Origin: Saprospiraceae bacterium
GTDB lineage: Bacteria > Bacteroidota > Bacteroidia > Chitinophagales > Saprospiraceae
Direction: 5' to 3'
NCBI GenBank assembly: GCA_016710235.1
Contig: JADJLG010000001.1
Span: forward strand, 478,501-542,500
DNA: 64,000 nt
The position numbers were made by a program, and so were the translations under genes. Position 1 is the stretch's first letter, and each line of letters begins with the position of its first letter. Below are positions 1 through 8,716 of this stretch, in pieces. The notes beneath the pieces are model-generated. The model did not search any database and was not told where the DNA came from. It saw nothing but the letters and a program-made list of their open reading frames with translations.

Positions 1-113
1 GTCATTTCACGCAGTGCTTTTTCAACTGAGCGATAGCCACCCATCTTCCTATACACATCAAATGATTGTATTCCGGGTTCGTTGATATGCTCGAGTAATA
101 TTTTTTTGCTCAT
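1..113 (-). CDS. nuoF: NADH-quinone oxidoreductase subunit F, N-terminal fragment
   Basis: Only the first 37 codons lie in the window; the gene runs off the left edge. The start is the ATG at 113. The visible residues include LLEHINEPGIQSF and YRKMGGYRSVEKALREM, the usual opening of complex I subunit F just before its glycine-rich NADH/FMN domain. NuoF oxidises NADH and passes electrons through FMN and a 4Fe-4S cluster into the peripheral arm of complex I. It lies 44 bp downstream of nuoE on the same strand, the normal operon order. None of the cofactor-binding residues are inside the window, so the call rests on the N-terminal motif and on its neighbours. Confidence 0.85.
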   Translation of the reverse strand, partial: MSKKILLEHINEPGIQSFDVYRKMGGYRSVEKALREM

Positions 114-157
114 GAATTTTTTACTTATTCGGAAAATTAATGTGAATTCAAATTCAT

Positions 158-661
158 TTAATTTTTACTCCTCAATTCTTCTATAAGTTGATCCAGCTTT
201 TCTCTGGTCATATTCTCGTGATATTTATATTCAGGGCCTATCTGGAGTACAGGACCTGTACCACAAGCAGCAAGGCACTCTACAGGTTTGATGGTAAACA
301 AACCATCTGCCGTAGTTTCTCCAGAAGCTACACCTAGTTTTTCTTCCATATATTGTATTAGCTCCTCCGCTCCTACATTACAGCATGGTCCTGTTCGGCA
401 GACTTCTATCACATACTTCCCCATTTTCTTCAGGTGAAACATAGAATAAAAACTCGCAACCTCATACACTTCTATGGACAGAATCCCGAGTTGTTCTGCT
501 ACTTTATCCATCGCATCGACAGACAGCCAGCCTCCATTTTCTTTTTGTGCAATATGAAGCAAAGGCAACAATGCAGATTTTTGCTTGCCTGCCGGATACT
601 TTCCGATAATATTCTGAATCTCTGTTTTCGCTTTAGCCGAAAATTCAAATGCAGTTTGCAT
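158..661 (-). CDS. nuoE: NADH-quinone oxidoreductase subunit E
   Basis: This 167-residue protein is the 2Fe-2S thioredoxin-fold subunit of complex I, which works with NuoF at the NADH-oxidising tip of the peripheral arm in the cytoplasm. The four cluster cysteines are visible as CRTGPCC around residue 90 and CLAACG around residue 130. The N-terminal half has the helical segment seen in the family (KQKSALLPLLHIAQ), and the length is normal. It sits between nuoD and nuoF in standard order, but 352 bp separate it from nuoD, which is wide for this operon. No clear TAnnTTTG promoter was seen directly upstream, so it is probably transcribed from further up. Confidence 0.95.
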   Translation of the reverse strand: MQTAFEFSAKAKTEIQNIIGKYPAGKQKSALLPLLHIAQKENGGWLSVDAMDKVAEQLGILSIEVYEVASFYSMFHLKKMGKYVIEVCRTGPCCNVGAEELIQYMEEKLGVASGETTADGLFTIKPVECLAACGTGPVLQIGPEYKYHENMTREKLDQLIEELRSKN

Positions 662-1013
662 GAATCAATACTTTATATCTATTTGAAATAAATCCGATTT
701 ATAAATTCTTCTACTTAATATTTGAAAAATGATTCCAATTAATTTATAAAAGTTAAGTTCAATGTGTTGTTGTAATCTTCAATGCGAATCCTTTAATTGA
801 AACTTTGGAATTCATTGTAAGACCAATCCATAAGGAGATTTATTCTTTTGCTGATTAAATACTACTTGCATTTAAAACCACTCATATATTTAAATGGACA
901 ATACTTTGCAGGAATTGCAAAGCAAATCAATTTTTCAAAGAACAAAATTTTGGCCGACTCTTCAGTTCCAACCAATTTTCAACTATTCATTTTAATCTAC
1001 CTAATCAGGTCGA
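662..1013. other. Non-coding gap inside the nuo operon
   Basis: These 352 bp separate nuoD from nuoE. The DNA is AT-rich, the short reading frames in it look random, and no hairpin-T terminator or clear -7 element was found. It is either an eroded gene remnant or a long untranslated spacer. Confidence 0.5.
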
Positions 1014-2240
1014 TTAAGAATCCAATTCACCAGCAATCACATTCAGACTGCTCAACACCACGATAGCATCAGACAATAATTGACCTTTTACCATCTCAGG
1101 ATAAGCCTGATAGTATATGAAACAAGGTCTCCTGAAATGCAACCTATATGGACAACGTCCCCCGTCGGAGATAAGAAAATATCCAAGTTCACCATTTGCT
1201 CCTTCTACCGCTTGATACACTTCAGCCACAGGAGCTTCTATCTCACCCATGATGATTTTAAAATGATAAATCAAAGCTTCCATGTTGCGATACACTTCTT
1301 GCTTTGGCGGCAGATAATAATGATCTGCATCAGCATGATACACTCCGGGAGGTTCAGCTTCAATTTTTGTCAACGCTTGTTCGATAATGTTGACACTCTG
1401 CCAGATTTCTTCGTTGCGAACTAAAAAACGATCGTAAGTGTCGCCCGTTGTCCCAACCGGTATGTCAAACTTAAAATCTTCGTATGAGCTGTATGGTTCA
1501 GTTACACGTACGTCATAATCTACCCCACAAGCCCTCAAATTGGGACCTGTAAATCCATAATTCAAAGCGCGTTCAGCACTCAGAGGCCCTGTATCGATCG
1601 TCCGATCCATGAAAATTCTATTTCTTGTGAGCAACTGCTCAAACTCTCTCCAAATGGGCCTGAAATCTTGAAGCCACTTCCTGACCAAATCAAAAACCCG
1701 GGGACTGAAATCTCTTTCAAATCCTCCTACTCTACCCATATTGGTCGTTAATCTGGCTCCACAAATTTCCTCATAAATCTCATAAGCTCTCTCCCTGAAC
1801 TGGTACACATAAGTAAATCCTGTAAGAGCTCCTGTGTCCACTCCCAATATAGAGTTGCATACCAAATGATCCGTAATACGAGAGATCTCCATGATCATTA
1901 CCCTCATATAATCTACTCTTTTCGGAGTCTTGATGCCGAGCAATTTTTCAACTGTCAGATGCCAACCTGTATTGTTGATAGGCGCAGAACAATAGTTCAT
2001 CCGATCCGTAAGTGGAGTGATCTGGTAAAACGGCCTCCTTTCCGCTATCTTCTCGAAGGCGCGATGGATATAACCTATGGTTTGTTCGCCACTGACAATG
2101 CGTTCTCCATCCATTTGTAAGACATTCTGGAAAATTCCATGCGTAGCCGGATGGGTTGGTCCCAGATTGAGCGTGGTATAAGGAATTTCAGGTTTTTCCG
2201 TCTTAGAAATTGAATCGAGATACTCCGAATTTGTCTTCAT
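1014..2240 (-). CDS. nuoD: NADH-quinone oxidoreductase subunit D
   Basis: This is the 49-kDa quinone-site subunit of complex I, related to the large subunit of NiFe hydrogenases. The family signatures LGPTHPATHG near the N-terminus, GYIHRAFEK and the final LNVIAGELDS are all present, and the length of about 408 residues is normal. I place the start at the ATG at 2240 rather than the longer reading frame that opens with TTG at 2267, because a promoter-like TAATTTTG lies at 2265-2272, inside that extension. NuoC and NuoD are separate here, unlike the fused NuoCD of some bacteria. The gene is 291 bp from nuoC and appears to begin a second transcription unit. Confidence 0.95.
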   Translation of the reverse strand: MKTNSEYLDSISKTEKPEIPYTTLNLGPTHPATHGIFQNVLQMDGERIVSGEQTIGYIHRAFEKIAERRPFYQITPLTDRMNYCSAPINNTGWHLTVEKLLGIKTPKRVDYMRVMIMEISRITDHLVCNSILGVDTGALTGFTYVYQFRERAYEIYEEICGARLTTNMGRVGGFERDFSPRVFDLVRKWLQDFRPIWREFEQLLTRNRIFMDRTIDTGPLSAERALNYGFTGPNLRACGVDYDVRVTEPYSSYEDFKFDIPVGTTGDTYDRFLVRNEEIWQSVNIIEQALTKIEAEPPGVYHADADHYYLPPKQEVYRNMEALIYHFKIIMGEIEAPVAEVYQAVEGANGELGYFLISDGGRCPYRLHFRRPCFIYYQAYPEMVKGQLLSDAIVVLSSLNVIAGELDS

Positions 2241-2264
2241 TAGATTCAGCCCTTGCTTTAGACA

Positions 2265-2295
2265 CAAAATTAGCTGAATATGGGCTCTTTTTCAA
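2265..2295 (-). promoter_or_regulatory. Putative internal promoter for nuoD
   Basis: On the minus strand TTG (2293-2295) is followed after exactly 20 bases by TAATTTTG (2265-2272). This fits the Bacteroidota housekeeping promoter pattern TTG-N17-23-TAnnTTTG. The start of transcription would fall about 18-20 bases before the nuoD ATG. Confidence 0.5.
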
Positions 2296-2531
2296 TTAAG
2301 TGGTCAAAAGATCGCTACTATATTGAATATTTTTTCACATTCGACTTTATGCTAATTGATAGCTTATTTAAGTATTTTGAAATATAAAATAAGAAATGGA
2401 ACCAATCTTAAACACTTCTTTTGGAATTTCTTTATGAATACTGAATTTTATATGGACTCAGGCAATCAATCCACATCACTCCACGTGCAGAACAGAAAAG
2501 AAAGGATAGCAAAAAAATAGTCCTCAAATAC

Positions 2532-3041
2532 TTATCGGCCAAACTGGTAGTCTGCTTTGTCTTCTCGACGAGGGTCTTCTAAAGGAAATTCCTTCCGCAT
2601 AGGAAAATCAACCATCTCATCCATATTGAGGATCCTTCGCAAATCAGGATGTCCCAGAAAATTCAAACCAAAGAAATCGTAATTTTCTCTTTCCATCCAG
2701 TTTGCACTGGCATATATACCTGTCAAAGTAGGGAGCTCAGGTTTACTCAATGGAACATATACTTTAAGCCTTAACCGTGTCTTATGAACAAGGCTGTGCA
2801 GCATATAGGCCACGCACAATTCCTCACCTTTGCGATCCGGATAGTGTATTCCACAGATATCGGTCAAAAATTGGAATCCAAGTGAATCATTTTTGTATAG
2901 TTTACTTACAACCTGATAGAGTTGATTGACGGGTATCTCCGCGACACACATTCCGGCATTGTCCTGACTGAAACTAAAGACATCACCGCATAGCTCACGA
3001 AGTTGGAGTTGCAATTGTTCCTGCGACAGAGCTTCCATCAT
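2532..3041 (-). CDS. nuoC: NADH-quinone oxidoreductase subunit C
   Basis: This 169-residue protein is the 30-kDa subunit of complex I, which packs against NuoD in the peripheral arm. The family motif is clear near the C-terminus (ASANWMERENYDFFG, followed by HPDLRRILNMDE and FPLRK-like FPMRKEFPLED). The start codon overlaps the nuoB stop as ATGA, so translation is probably coupled. A second ATG directly follows the first. The length is typical for a stand-alone NuoC. Confidence 0.95.
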   Translation of the reverse strand: MMEALSQEQLQLQLRELCGDVFSFSQDNAGMCVAEIPVNQLYQVVSKLYKNDSLGFQFLTDICGIHYPDRKGEELCVAYMLHSLVHKTRLRLKVYVPLSKPELPTLTGIYASANWMERENYDFFGLNFLGHPDLRRILNMDEMVDFPMRKEFPLEDPRREDKADYQFGR

Positions 3042-3583
3042 TTGACTAAATACTGATCTAACAATTGTTTGTATTCTTCGGAGTCACGACGCCTCACTCC
3101 TTCACTCTGTATGACATCCTGGATTCTCAATATTCCTTCTATAATTTGTTCAGGTCTTGGGGGACAACCAGGCACATAAACGTCTACTGGAATGATGTGA
3201 TCAATACCTTGTAGGACAGAATAGGTATCAAAGACTCCTCCGCTCGATGCACAGGCTCCTACAGCGATCATCCACTTTGGTTCTGCCATTTGCTCATAAA
3301 CTTGCCTAAGTACCGGACCCATTTTCTTTGCGATAGTGCCCATCACCATAAGGAGGTCAGCTTGGCGAGGTGTGAAACTCAGTCTTTCAGCACCAAACCT
3401 GCCTAAGTCATAGTGGGCAGACATGGTGGACATAAACTCGATACCACAGCAAGAAGTCGCAAACGGAAGTGGCCAGATACTATTCTTCCTGGCTAGGCCT
3501 ACTACAGAATCTAATGATGTAGCAAAAAAACCAGGACCTGATTGACCCGGAGGCGCTTCTGCCATTTTTATTTTACCACTCAT
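3038..3583 (-). CDS. nuoB: NADH-quinone oxidoreductase subunit B
   Basis: This is the complex I subunit that carries the terminal N2 4Fe-4S cluster donating electrons to quinone. The double-cysteine motif FATSCCGIEFM lies around residue 44, and the remaining ligand regions are VGACASSGG and VDVYVPGCPPRPE. The length of 181 residues is usual. It lies between nuoA (44 bp away) and nuoC (4-bp overlap). The first 25 residues are variable and Pro/Gly-rich, as in many homologues. Confidence 0.97.
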   Translation of the reverse strand: MSGKIKMAEAPPGQSGPGFFATSLDSVVGLARKNSIWPLPFATSCCGIEFMSTMSAHYDLGRFGAERLSFTPRQADLLMVMGTIAKKMGPVLRQVYEQMAEPKWMIAVGACASSGGVFDTYSVLQGIDHIIPVDVYVPGCPPRPEQIIEGILRIQDVIQSEGVRRRDSEEYKQLLDQYLVK

Positions 3584-3627
3584 TCTGATTTAATTTATAT
3601 TCCAAATAATATTCTGTATTAGTTCGA

Positions 3628-4014
3628 TTATTCTCTATGTTTTTCTTCCCAGGCTAAGACACCTTTACGCAGGACATAGTAAAATCCTGCCATCAACAAG
3701 GTGAGGAATACCAACATCTCCCAAAAGCCAAACCAGCCCAGTTTTTTGTAGTTGACTGCCCATGGATACAAGAATATGATCTCCACATCAAACAGTACAA
3801 ACAAAATAGCTGTCATAAAATACTTCACGGCAAAAGGGTTTCGCGCATTGCCTACACTGTCCAAACCACATTCAAAACTGTCGTCTTTTCTCTTGCCGTG
3901 CTGCTTCGGCCCAAGTAAATGGGTGCCAAGGATGACAAGCACCACGAAAGTCAGTGCTACACAGAACTGTAAGAAAATCGGGTAAAAACTATATGGAATA
4001 TGGTCCGGTTGCAT
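3628..4014 (-). CDS. nuoA: NADH-quinone oxidoreductase subunit A
   Basis: This is a small three-helix membrane subunit of complex I. The conserved loop KRKDDSFECGLDSVGNARN lies between the first two membrane helices, and YFMTAILFVLFDVEIIFLYPW spans the second. An in-frame extension reaches 4056, but a promoter-like TATCTTTG at 4034-4041 lies within it, so the ATG at 4014 (128 residues, starting MQPDHI) is preferred. It is the first gene of the nuo cluster here, as usual. Confidence 0.95.
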   Translation of the reverse strand: MQPDHIPYSFYPIFLQFCVALTFVVLVILGTHLLGPKQHGKRKDDSFECGLDSVGNARNPFAVKYFMTAILFVLFDVEIIFLYPWAVNYKKLGWFGFWEMLVFLTLLMAGFYYVLRKGVLAWEEKHRE

Positions 4015-4033
4015 ATCTTTAATCCGTGAGGCA

Positions 4034-4041
4034 CAAAGATA
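4034..4041 (-). promoter_or_regulatory. Putative -7 element of the nuoA promoter
   Basis: TATCTTTG on the minus strand matches the Bacteroidota -7 consensus TAnnTTTG about 20 bases before the preferred nuoA start. No TTG at the best -33 spacing was seen, so only the -7 half is supported. Confidence 0.4.
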
Positions 4042-4142
4042 CATCAGGAACATCAAATATTTTTCCGTTATAAGATCCGGATTTCAATTCCGTGCTCAAT
4101 ACCTGATCGAACTGCCTGTTCACCCATTCATTTATCCGATGA

Positions 4143-4709
4143 TTATCTCATGTCATCAGGTTGAAGCTCTTTTTGTGGCGTGGACTGATCTACTTTATGA
4201 ATTGCCTCATTAGTTTTATCCCAAAATTCCGAGAAAATCGGTTTCAGCTTGTCGATCACTGCTTTTGATTTACCTGATACTGTCAAAAGATATGGATAAG
4301 TGATTGATCTTTGAGCCACCTCAGGTTTAATAATTTTAATTTTATCACAAAACCCGATGATAGAAGCGTAGAGTACAAGCGCTATCAGTCCTGAAACAGC
4401 TCCTCCTGCCAGCTGATTAATAATATTGATATGTGCCGTTTCCAAGACTTTCTCCAGACCCTGACCTAGCATCCTGATGGCAATCAAGACCAGTAGAAAC
4501 GTCAGAACAAATCCCAATATCACATTCATTCTGGGGTCGACATTGATGATTTTCTCCATAAGCTGCATAGCCAAATGAGAAAACTTCAATGTGATCAATA
4601 GACCCAATAGTACCGATAATATGCCGAAAACGGTCTTGATGATTCCTTTTGTGTATCCCAGGTAAAAGAAATACCCCACCAATAACCCACAGATAATATC
4701 AATCCACAT
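4143..4709 (-). CDS. CvpA family inner-membrane protein
   Basis: This 188-residue protein has four predicted membrane helices (roughly residues 3-20, 24-46, 63-82 and 98-120) and a polar C-terminal tail. The pattern WIDIICGLLVGYFFYLGYTKG at the start and the glycine-rich third and fourth helices match the CvpA (colicin V production) family, whose role in bacteria is envelope related but poorly defined. It is upstream of nuoA on the same strand with a 128-bp gap. The tail is shorter than in proteobacterial CvpA. The family call is firm; the function is not. Confidence 0.8.
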   Translation of the reverse strand: MWIDIICGLLVGYFFYLGYTKGIIKTVFGILSVLLGLLITLKFSHLAMQLMEKIINVDPRMNVILGFVLTFLLVLIAIRMLGQGLEKVLETAHINIINQLAGGAVSGLIALVLYASIIGFCDKIKIIKPEVAQRSITYPYLLTVSGKSKAVIDKLKPIFSEFWDKTNEAIHKVDQSTPQKELQPDDMR

Positions 4710-4847
4710 ATTAATTTTTTATTAAAGTTTTAAACCCCAAACCTATAAAATAGATTCCGTAGAACTCTTGAATCTTAACACTTGTTTTGAAATAATCTGG
4801 GTGAGATAACTTTTAGGCTTATAAAAACCCTTAGATTTGCTAAGTCA

Positions 4848-5354
4848 ATGATAAAATTAAAACTAATCATGGCATCGCTGCTTTGCGTGGTGCATTTGAT
4901 CTACGGATCGTCTATACCTGCGCAGAATTCGATGCCTCAGAACAAACCTCAGGAGGGAAATGCGCTTCCCAGATCATTTATGATCGGTGAGTACGAACAG
5001 CCCTATGAAAATTTGATCAATCAATATGACAAATTGCTGCTCACTGTATGTGACAATAATATGCCTCGAGCCTTTGACTTATGGAATCAGGTCATGGCCG
5101 ACATTGAAGCTTACTCCATCCAGAACCAATTCGACCTAAATGGTCTGAAGTTATGGATGAATGTCTTTTTTAATGCTGACGGCACTATTCAGCACATCGT
5201 TTATTTTCCCAAACCAAATTCAAGGAATATGCAGTTTGATAAACTTACAGCTTTTTTTGCTGCATTTACCAAATCGTATCAACTTAAACCAGTTTTAAGT
5301 TCTAAATGCTCTCACTACGGTAGCGCCTCTTTCCCGGGAGTTCAAAAGCATTAA
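4848..5354 (+). CDS. Small secreted protein of unknown function
   Basis: The first about 25 residues form a signal peptide (KLIMASLLCVVHLIYGSSIPAQ). The remaining about 140 residues are soluble, with aromatic and acidic segments such as MNVFFNADGTIQHIVYFPK, a pattern seen in small Bacteroidota periplasmic proteins of no known role. It reads divergently from the CvpA gene, and the next gene begins 3 bp after its stop, so the two are probably one transcript. I do not recognise the family. Confidence 0.6.
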   Translation: MIKLKLIMASLLCVVHLIYGSSIPAQNSMPQNKPQEGNALPRSFMIGEYEQPYENLINQYDKLLLTVCDNNMPRAFDLWNQVMADIEAYSIQNQFDLNGLKLWMNVFFNADGTIQHIVYFPKPNSRNMQFDKLTAFFAAFTKSYQLKPVLSSKCSHYGSASFPGVQKH

Positions 5355-5357
5355 AAA

Positions 5358-6302
5358 TTGATTTTCTTTCGTTCCATTTTCAAAGTAGCCGTCTTACTAA
5401 GCTTCTCCGGATGCCATAAGACGGAGAAAGTGGATTTGATTTCAGTAAACTTCCCTTCCACATTTGATTTTTCAGCAATAGAATTTGTGGGTCAGGATAG
5501 CTTGATGGCTCTAACGGGAAGTACTTGGCAGACAGCTGAGTTATCCATAAGCCATGATGCCGGAATAAGTTGGGACAACAATCAAATTTTCAATAAAAAA
5601 ATATTCTCTTTATCTCATCAAACTTTTGGTCGAACTATAGGCGCAGGAATAGATCATATCTGGGAGTTTGCTGGAGATGGTTCAGCATGGCACAATAATT
5701 ATAAGGAATATAGATTTTACAGGGACGCTGACGCTTCAGCACAAGGGACGATCATGAGTTGTGGAGGAGAGGCATTTCATATCGGATATATTGATGTCTT
5801 CACTACGGCAGATACCCTCTTCAACCGGGTATTGACCAATCATGAACTTGATGCAATCAGATGGCTTGGTGGTACTAACTGGATTGCTGCCGGATATGGT
5901 CTCATCATCCAAAGCACAGATGACGGAAACCATTGGGATACATTAGCTTATTCTGGTGACCATTTTGTTGATATACAAGTATTATCTACCGGTTCTGTAT
6001 TCATAGTTGGCGCTTCAGGGAGTGTTTGGAAGACCAATAAAGACTTGAGCCAATTTAAAAAGCTAAGAAAATCTCAAACGAGTTCCTTCGGGTTGGAAGT
6101 CATCAACACTTCTGCCTGGGCCTCTGAGCAGGTAGGTATACTTTGCGGCTTAAATGGCCACATGGTGATGACCGAAAACGGAGGAGCAAACTGGACCACA
6201 ATTGATGCCGACATAGATGCTCACATCTATGCTTCAAGCTTTGGTTCTGGCTATTTCTGGCTGGGATGTCAAAGCGGAAAATTGTATAAGTTTATATTGT
6301 AA
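5358..6302 (+). CDS. Ycf48/BNR-type beta-propeller lipoprotein
   Basis: The gene starts at a TTG 3 bp after the preceding stop. A short hydrophobic stretch ending LSFSGC suggests a lipoprotein signal with the cysteine near residue 19. The body of about 295 residues has repeats typical of Ycf48-like and BNR propellers: LSISHDAGISWDNN, IIQSTDDGNHWDTL and MVMTENGGANWTTI. Such proteins are usually cell-surface or periplasmic assembly or binding scaffolds; no catalytic residue is evident. A decayed relative lies on the minus strand at 61.3-62.3 kb. The exact ligand is unknown. Confidence 0.7.
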   Translation: MIFFRSIFKVAVLLSFSGCHKTEKVDLISVNFPSTFDFSAIEFVGQDSLMALTGSTWQTAELSISHDAGISWDNNQIFNKKIFSLSHQTFGRTIGAGIDHIWEFAGDGSAWHNNYKEYRFYRDADASAQGTIMSCGGEAFHIGYIDVFTTADTLFNRVLTNHELDAIRWLGGTNWIAAGYGLIIQSTDDGNHWDTLAYSGDHFVDIQVLSTGSVFIVGASGSVWKTNKDLSQFKKLRKSQTSSFGLEVINTSAWASEQVGILCGLNGHMVMTENGGANWTTIDADIDAHIYASSFGSGYFWLGCQSGKLYKFIL

Positions 6303-6643
6303 ATAATAATTACACATTTTAAAACCTTGCATTGATGAAAAAATTCATTGCACAAAACGTAATGAGGTATGGCAAAGAAATCTATGCATCGTTATACCCG
6401 ACTCACGAACAAAGAAATTCTGTGAATTAGAATGAAAAACTTGTATTCAATCAAGCTCGTTTTTGATCAAGTTTGAATTTCTACAAGTACCCTTTATAAA
6501 AATAGTAAACACAGCTTCCCAATCGAATTAGAAAAAGCCGCATTAATTGATTGAAAAGGCAAAGTTCAATTTTCACTCTTCATCCAGCTTATCATATTAA
6601 AATAATAAATATGTAAAATAAAAAGATATAAAATCTGATCAGA
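6303..6643. other. Intergenic stretch before the leader repeat
   Basis: These 341 AT-rich bases lie between the propeller gene and the duplicated leader. No gene, terminator with a T run or tRNA was seen. Confidence 0.4.
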
Positions 6644-6752
6644 TTGCTATATTTGTACATCACTTACGATTCAGAACCCGATAATGATCGCTTACACTCG
6701 TATCTGATAGTACTATGTAATTTATCACCAATTTAATATTTTTTCTATGAAA
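6644..6752 (+). repeat. Duplicated promoter/5' leader, copy A
   Basis: These 109 bp match 11918-12026 at nearly every position (about five mismatches and no gap). The repeat begins with TTGCTATATTTG, which contains a -7 element (TATATTTG, 6649-6656), and ends with the first codons of a short reading frame (ATGAAA). Between them are potential stems (TACGA with TCGTA, CGAT with ATCG). It therefore looks like a conserved promoter plus structured 5' untranslated region rather than coding DNA. Confidence 0.75.
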
Positions 6753-6836
6753 AAGACGAACGTTTCCCCAAACCCCAAAACCGAATTCTCCAAATTGAAA
6801 TTTAATTCTGTAACCCTTCGGGGGGGGGCAAATTAA
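6747..6836 (+). CDS. 29-codon leader frame that runs into the G9 tract
   Basis: The ATG at 6747 opens directly behind the conserved leader. Its product contains KTEFSKLKFNSVTLRGG and stops at 6834. If one G is removed from the run at 6820-6828, the frame continues instead as RGGQIKFCYALLIFIFNFL, a signal peptide, into the large secreted protein at 6877. It is therefore most likely the true N-terminus of that protein, displaced by a one-base shift. The alternative is a free-standing short peptide. Confidence 0.6.
   Translation: MKKTNVSPNPKTEFSKLKFNSVTLRGGAN
6820..6828 (+). repeat. G9 homopolymer at a reading-frame junction
   Basis: Nine consecutive G residues lie between a good start codon and the signal peptide of the following gene. 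With eight (or eleven) G the frames join; with nine they do not. This is the arrangement expected of a slipped-strand phase-variation site, and equally of a homopolymer sequencing error. Confidence 0.8.
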
Positions 6837-6876
6837 ATTCTGCTATGCACTTCTAATTTTTATCTTTAACTTTTTA

Positions 6877-8703
6877 ATGCCTGGATCGACGGCGGCTCAG
6901 ATTCAGTGTCCAAATTATCATATGATGATGTCTTTTAATCCAAATGGATGCAATGTCCAGCAAAATGTCAATGTATCTCTTGATAAGCAGGACGAAGTAC
7001 CCTATCTTATTTATCGTATCAATGTACTGATTACCTTTAGTCCAAATCTTGTGGATCAATTAAAAACGATGAATTCTGTGAATTCCATTTTTGGTCAACA
7101 AGGTTGGATAACGTATTTTACATTTAATTCCAATTCTATCAATTTTAACGCACATTGGAATAATGGTACCGGAACTCCTATTAATTTTAATACGGATATG
7201 AACCTGTTTGATATTGTATGGAATGGGGACAACTCTCCACCACAATACTCGCACAGCTATCCATTCCAATTTTTTTCTCCAGCATGTTTTATTGATTGTT
7301 CTTCTATTTTATTACCAACACAGACTACCTGTTATCCAATGGCCTTGGCCAATTATAATTTATTTACTCCTATTCACGCTCCGGTGAATATTCATGGTAA
7401 CGTAAAATATAGAAACAATATATTTTCGAATGGCTCTTGTTCTGACCAAGATAATTTTCCTGATTTAGCCATACAAGCTACTATGGGGACTACTATTTTG
7501 GCAAGCCAGACCACGCCTATGAACGGCAATTATGCCTTCAATACATTGCAGCCTCTATGTCAATATGAGATCCGCCCTGTTTCTCCAACTCAGCCGCATA
7601 GCTGTGGAGTGACACAAGCAGATATTGATGCCGTAAGAAATCTTGTCCTAGGAGTTATCGGTGGATTTCCCCAAACATGGAACTATATTGCTGCAGATGC
7701 CAATTTAAGTGGAACCTATACTACAGCTGATATAGTAAAAATAAATAATGTGATTCTTGGTGGAAGCTTTCCAAAGAATTTTAGATTTGCTACGGATAAT
7801 GATTATAATAATTATACACCATGGAGTGGACTTAACTTTTTTGATTTTGCTACAGTTAATCCACTTTTGAATTCTACCAATACAATCAATTTTCATGGCG
7901 TCAAGGTTGGAGACGTGGCGAGAATACATCCCACTCTCGGAATTTTGGATTATTATAGTGGGGACTGCGATATCTGCACTGTGAGCTTTCAAGATCCACA
8001 CATAGAATCCAGAGAGTCTAATAAAGAAGAATTGATTATACTACCTGAAGAAGCATTTTATCCTAATATAGAAAATGCTGCTCCAGTCAGAATAAAACTT
8101 GAGGTATCTAAAGAGGATCCAAGTCGTATCGATATCATGATTACAGAAGTAATAAGTGCGCTCAATCTTTCGATCAGACTGTCGAATCAAGATTATAAAA
8201 TAGTAGGTATAGAATCCAATAGTTTATATACGGAAAAATCTTATATCATTGAAAAAAATGGACAATCTTTAAAATGGATTTGGCTCAGAGATCTGTCTCA
8301 GCCTTTCCAGGAAAAAATTGGATCTATAGTACTCAATAAAGCCGGGTTAACTGTGGATCTAATACAAATAGATAATAATCTAAGATACAATTATGTGGTG
8401 AATGAAGAAGAAAAAGAACGGAAAATTGCTTTCTCTATCATAGGAGAGCATTCATCACCATTAGAAATATACCCCAATCCGGTTTCCGGACAAGAGCTTC
8501 AACTGCGCGTTGAGAAAATTAAAGATGGATCATATCCGGCAAAAATTGTAGATAGCAGAGGGGCATTGCTTTATGCTGAAAATCTGACTTTCAAAAGTGA
8601 AAGAGCAAGTATGGTTCTGCAAAATGACATTCCATCCGGCATCTACATACTCCAGTTGCAAGTGAATCATAAGAATGTTTCTGCACGATTTGTTGTAAAA
8701 TAA
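6877..8703 (+). CDS. Secreted dockerin-type T9SS cargo protein
   Basis: The open frame from ATG 6877 encodes 608 residues, but its signal peptide begins before this ATG (KFCYALLIFIFNFLMPGSTAAQ) and no ATG, GTG or TTG starts that segment in frame, so the true start is probably ATG 6747 with a frameshift at the G9 run. A dockerin-like calcium-binding segment lies around residues 241-300 (DANLSGTYTTADIVKINNVI). A beta-rich, cohesin-like stretch lies around 395-500, and a type A T9SS sorting domain around 528-608 (LEIYPNPVSG, ending VSARFVVK). The product should be exported across the outer membrane and anchored at or released from the surface. The next gene follows after 13 bp. Its ligand is unknown. 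Confidence 0.75.
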   Translation: MPGSTAAQIQCPNYHMMMSFNPNGCNVQQNVNVSLDKQDEVPYLIYRINVLITFSPNLVDQLKTMNSVNSIFGQQGWITYFTFNSNSINFNAHWNNGTGTPINFNTDMNLFDIVWNGDNSPPQYSHSYPFQFFSPACFIDCSSILLPTQTTCYPMALANYNLFTPIHAPVNIHGNVKYRNNIFSNGSCSDQDNFPDLAIQATMGTTILASQTTPMNGNYAFNTLQPLCQYEIRPVSPTQPHSCGVTQADIDAVRNLVLGVIGGFPQTWNYIAADANLSGTYTTADIVKINNVILGGSFPKNFRFATDNDYNNYTPWSGLNFFDFATVNPLLNSTNTINFHGVKVGDVARIHPTLGILDYYSGDCDICTVSFQDPHIESRESNKEELIILPEEAFYPNIENAAPVRIKLEVSKEDPSRIDIMITEVISALNLSIRLSNQDYKIVGIESNSLYTEKSYIIEKNGQSLKWIWLRDLSQPFQEKIGSIVLNKAGLTVDLIQIDNNLRYNYVVNEEEKERKIAFSIIGEHSSPLEIYPNPVSGQELQLRVEKIKDGSYPAKIVDSRGALLYAENLTFKSERASMVLQNDIPSGIYILQLQVNHKNVSARFVVK

Positions 8704-8716
8704 ACCGACTTGTATC

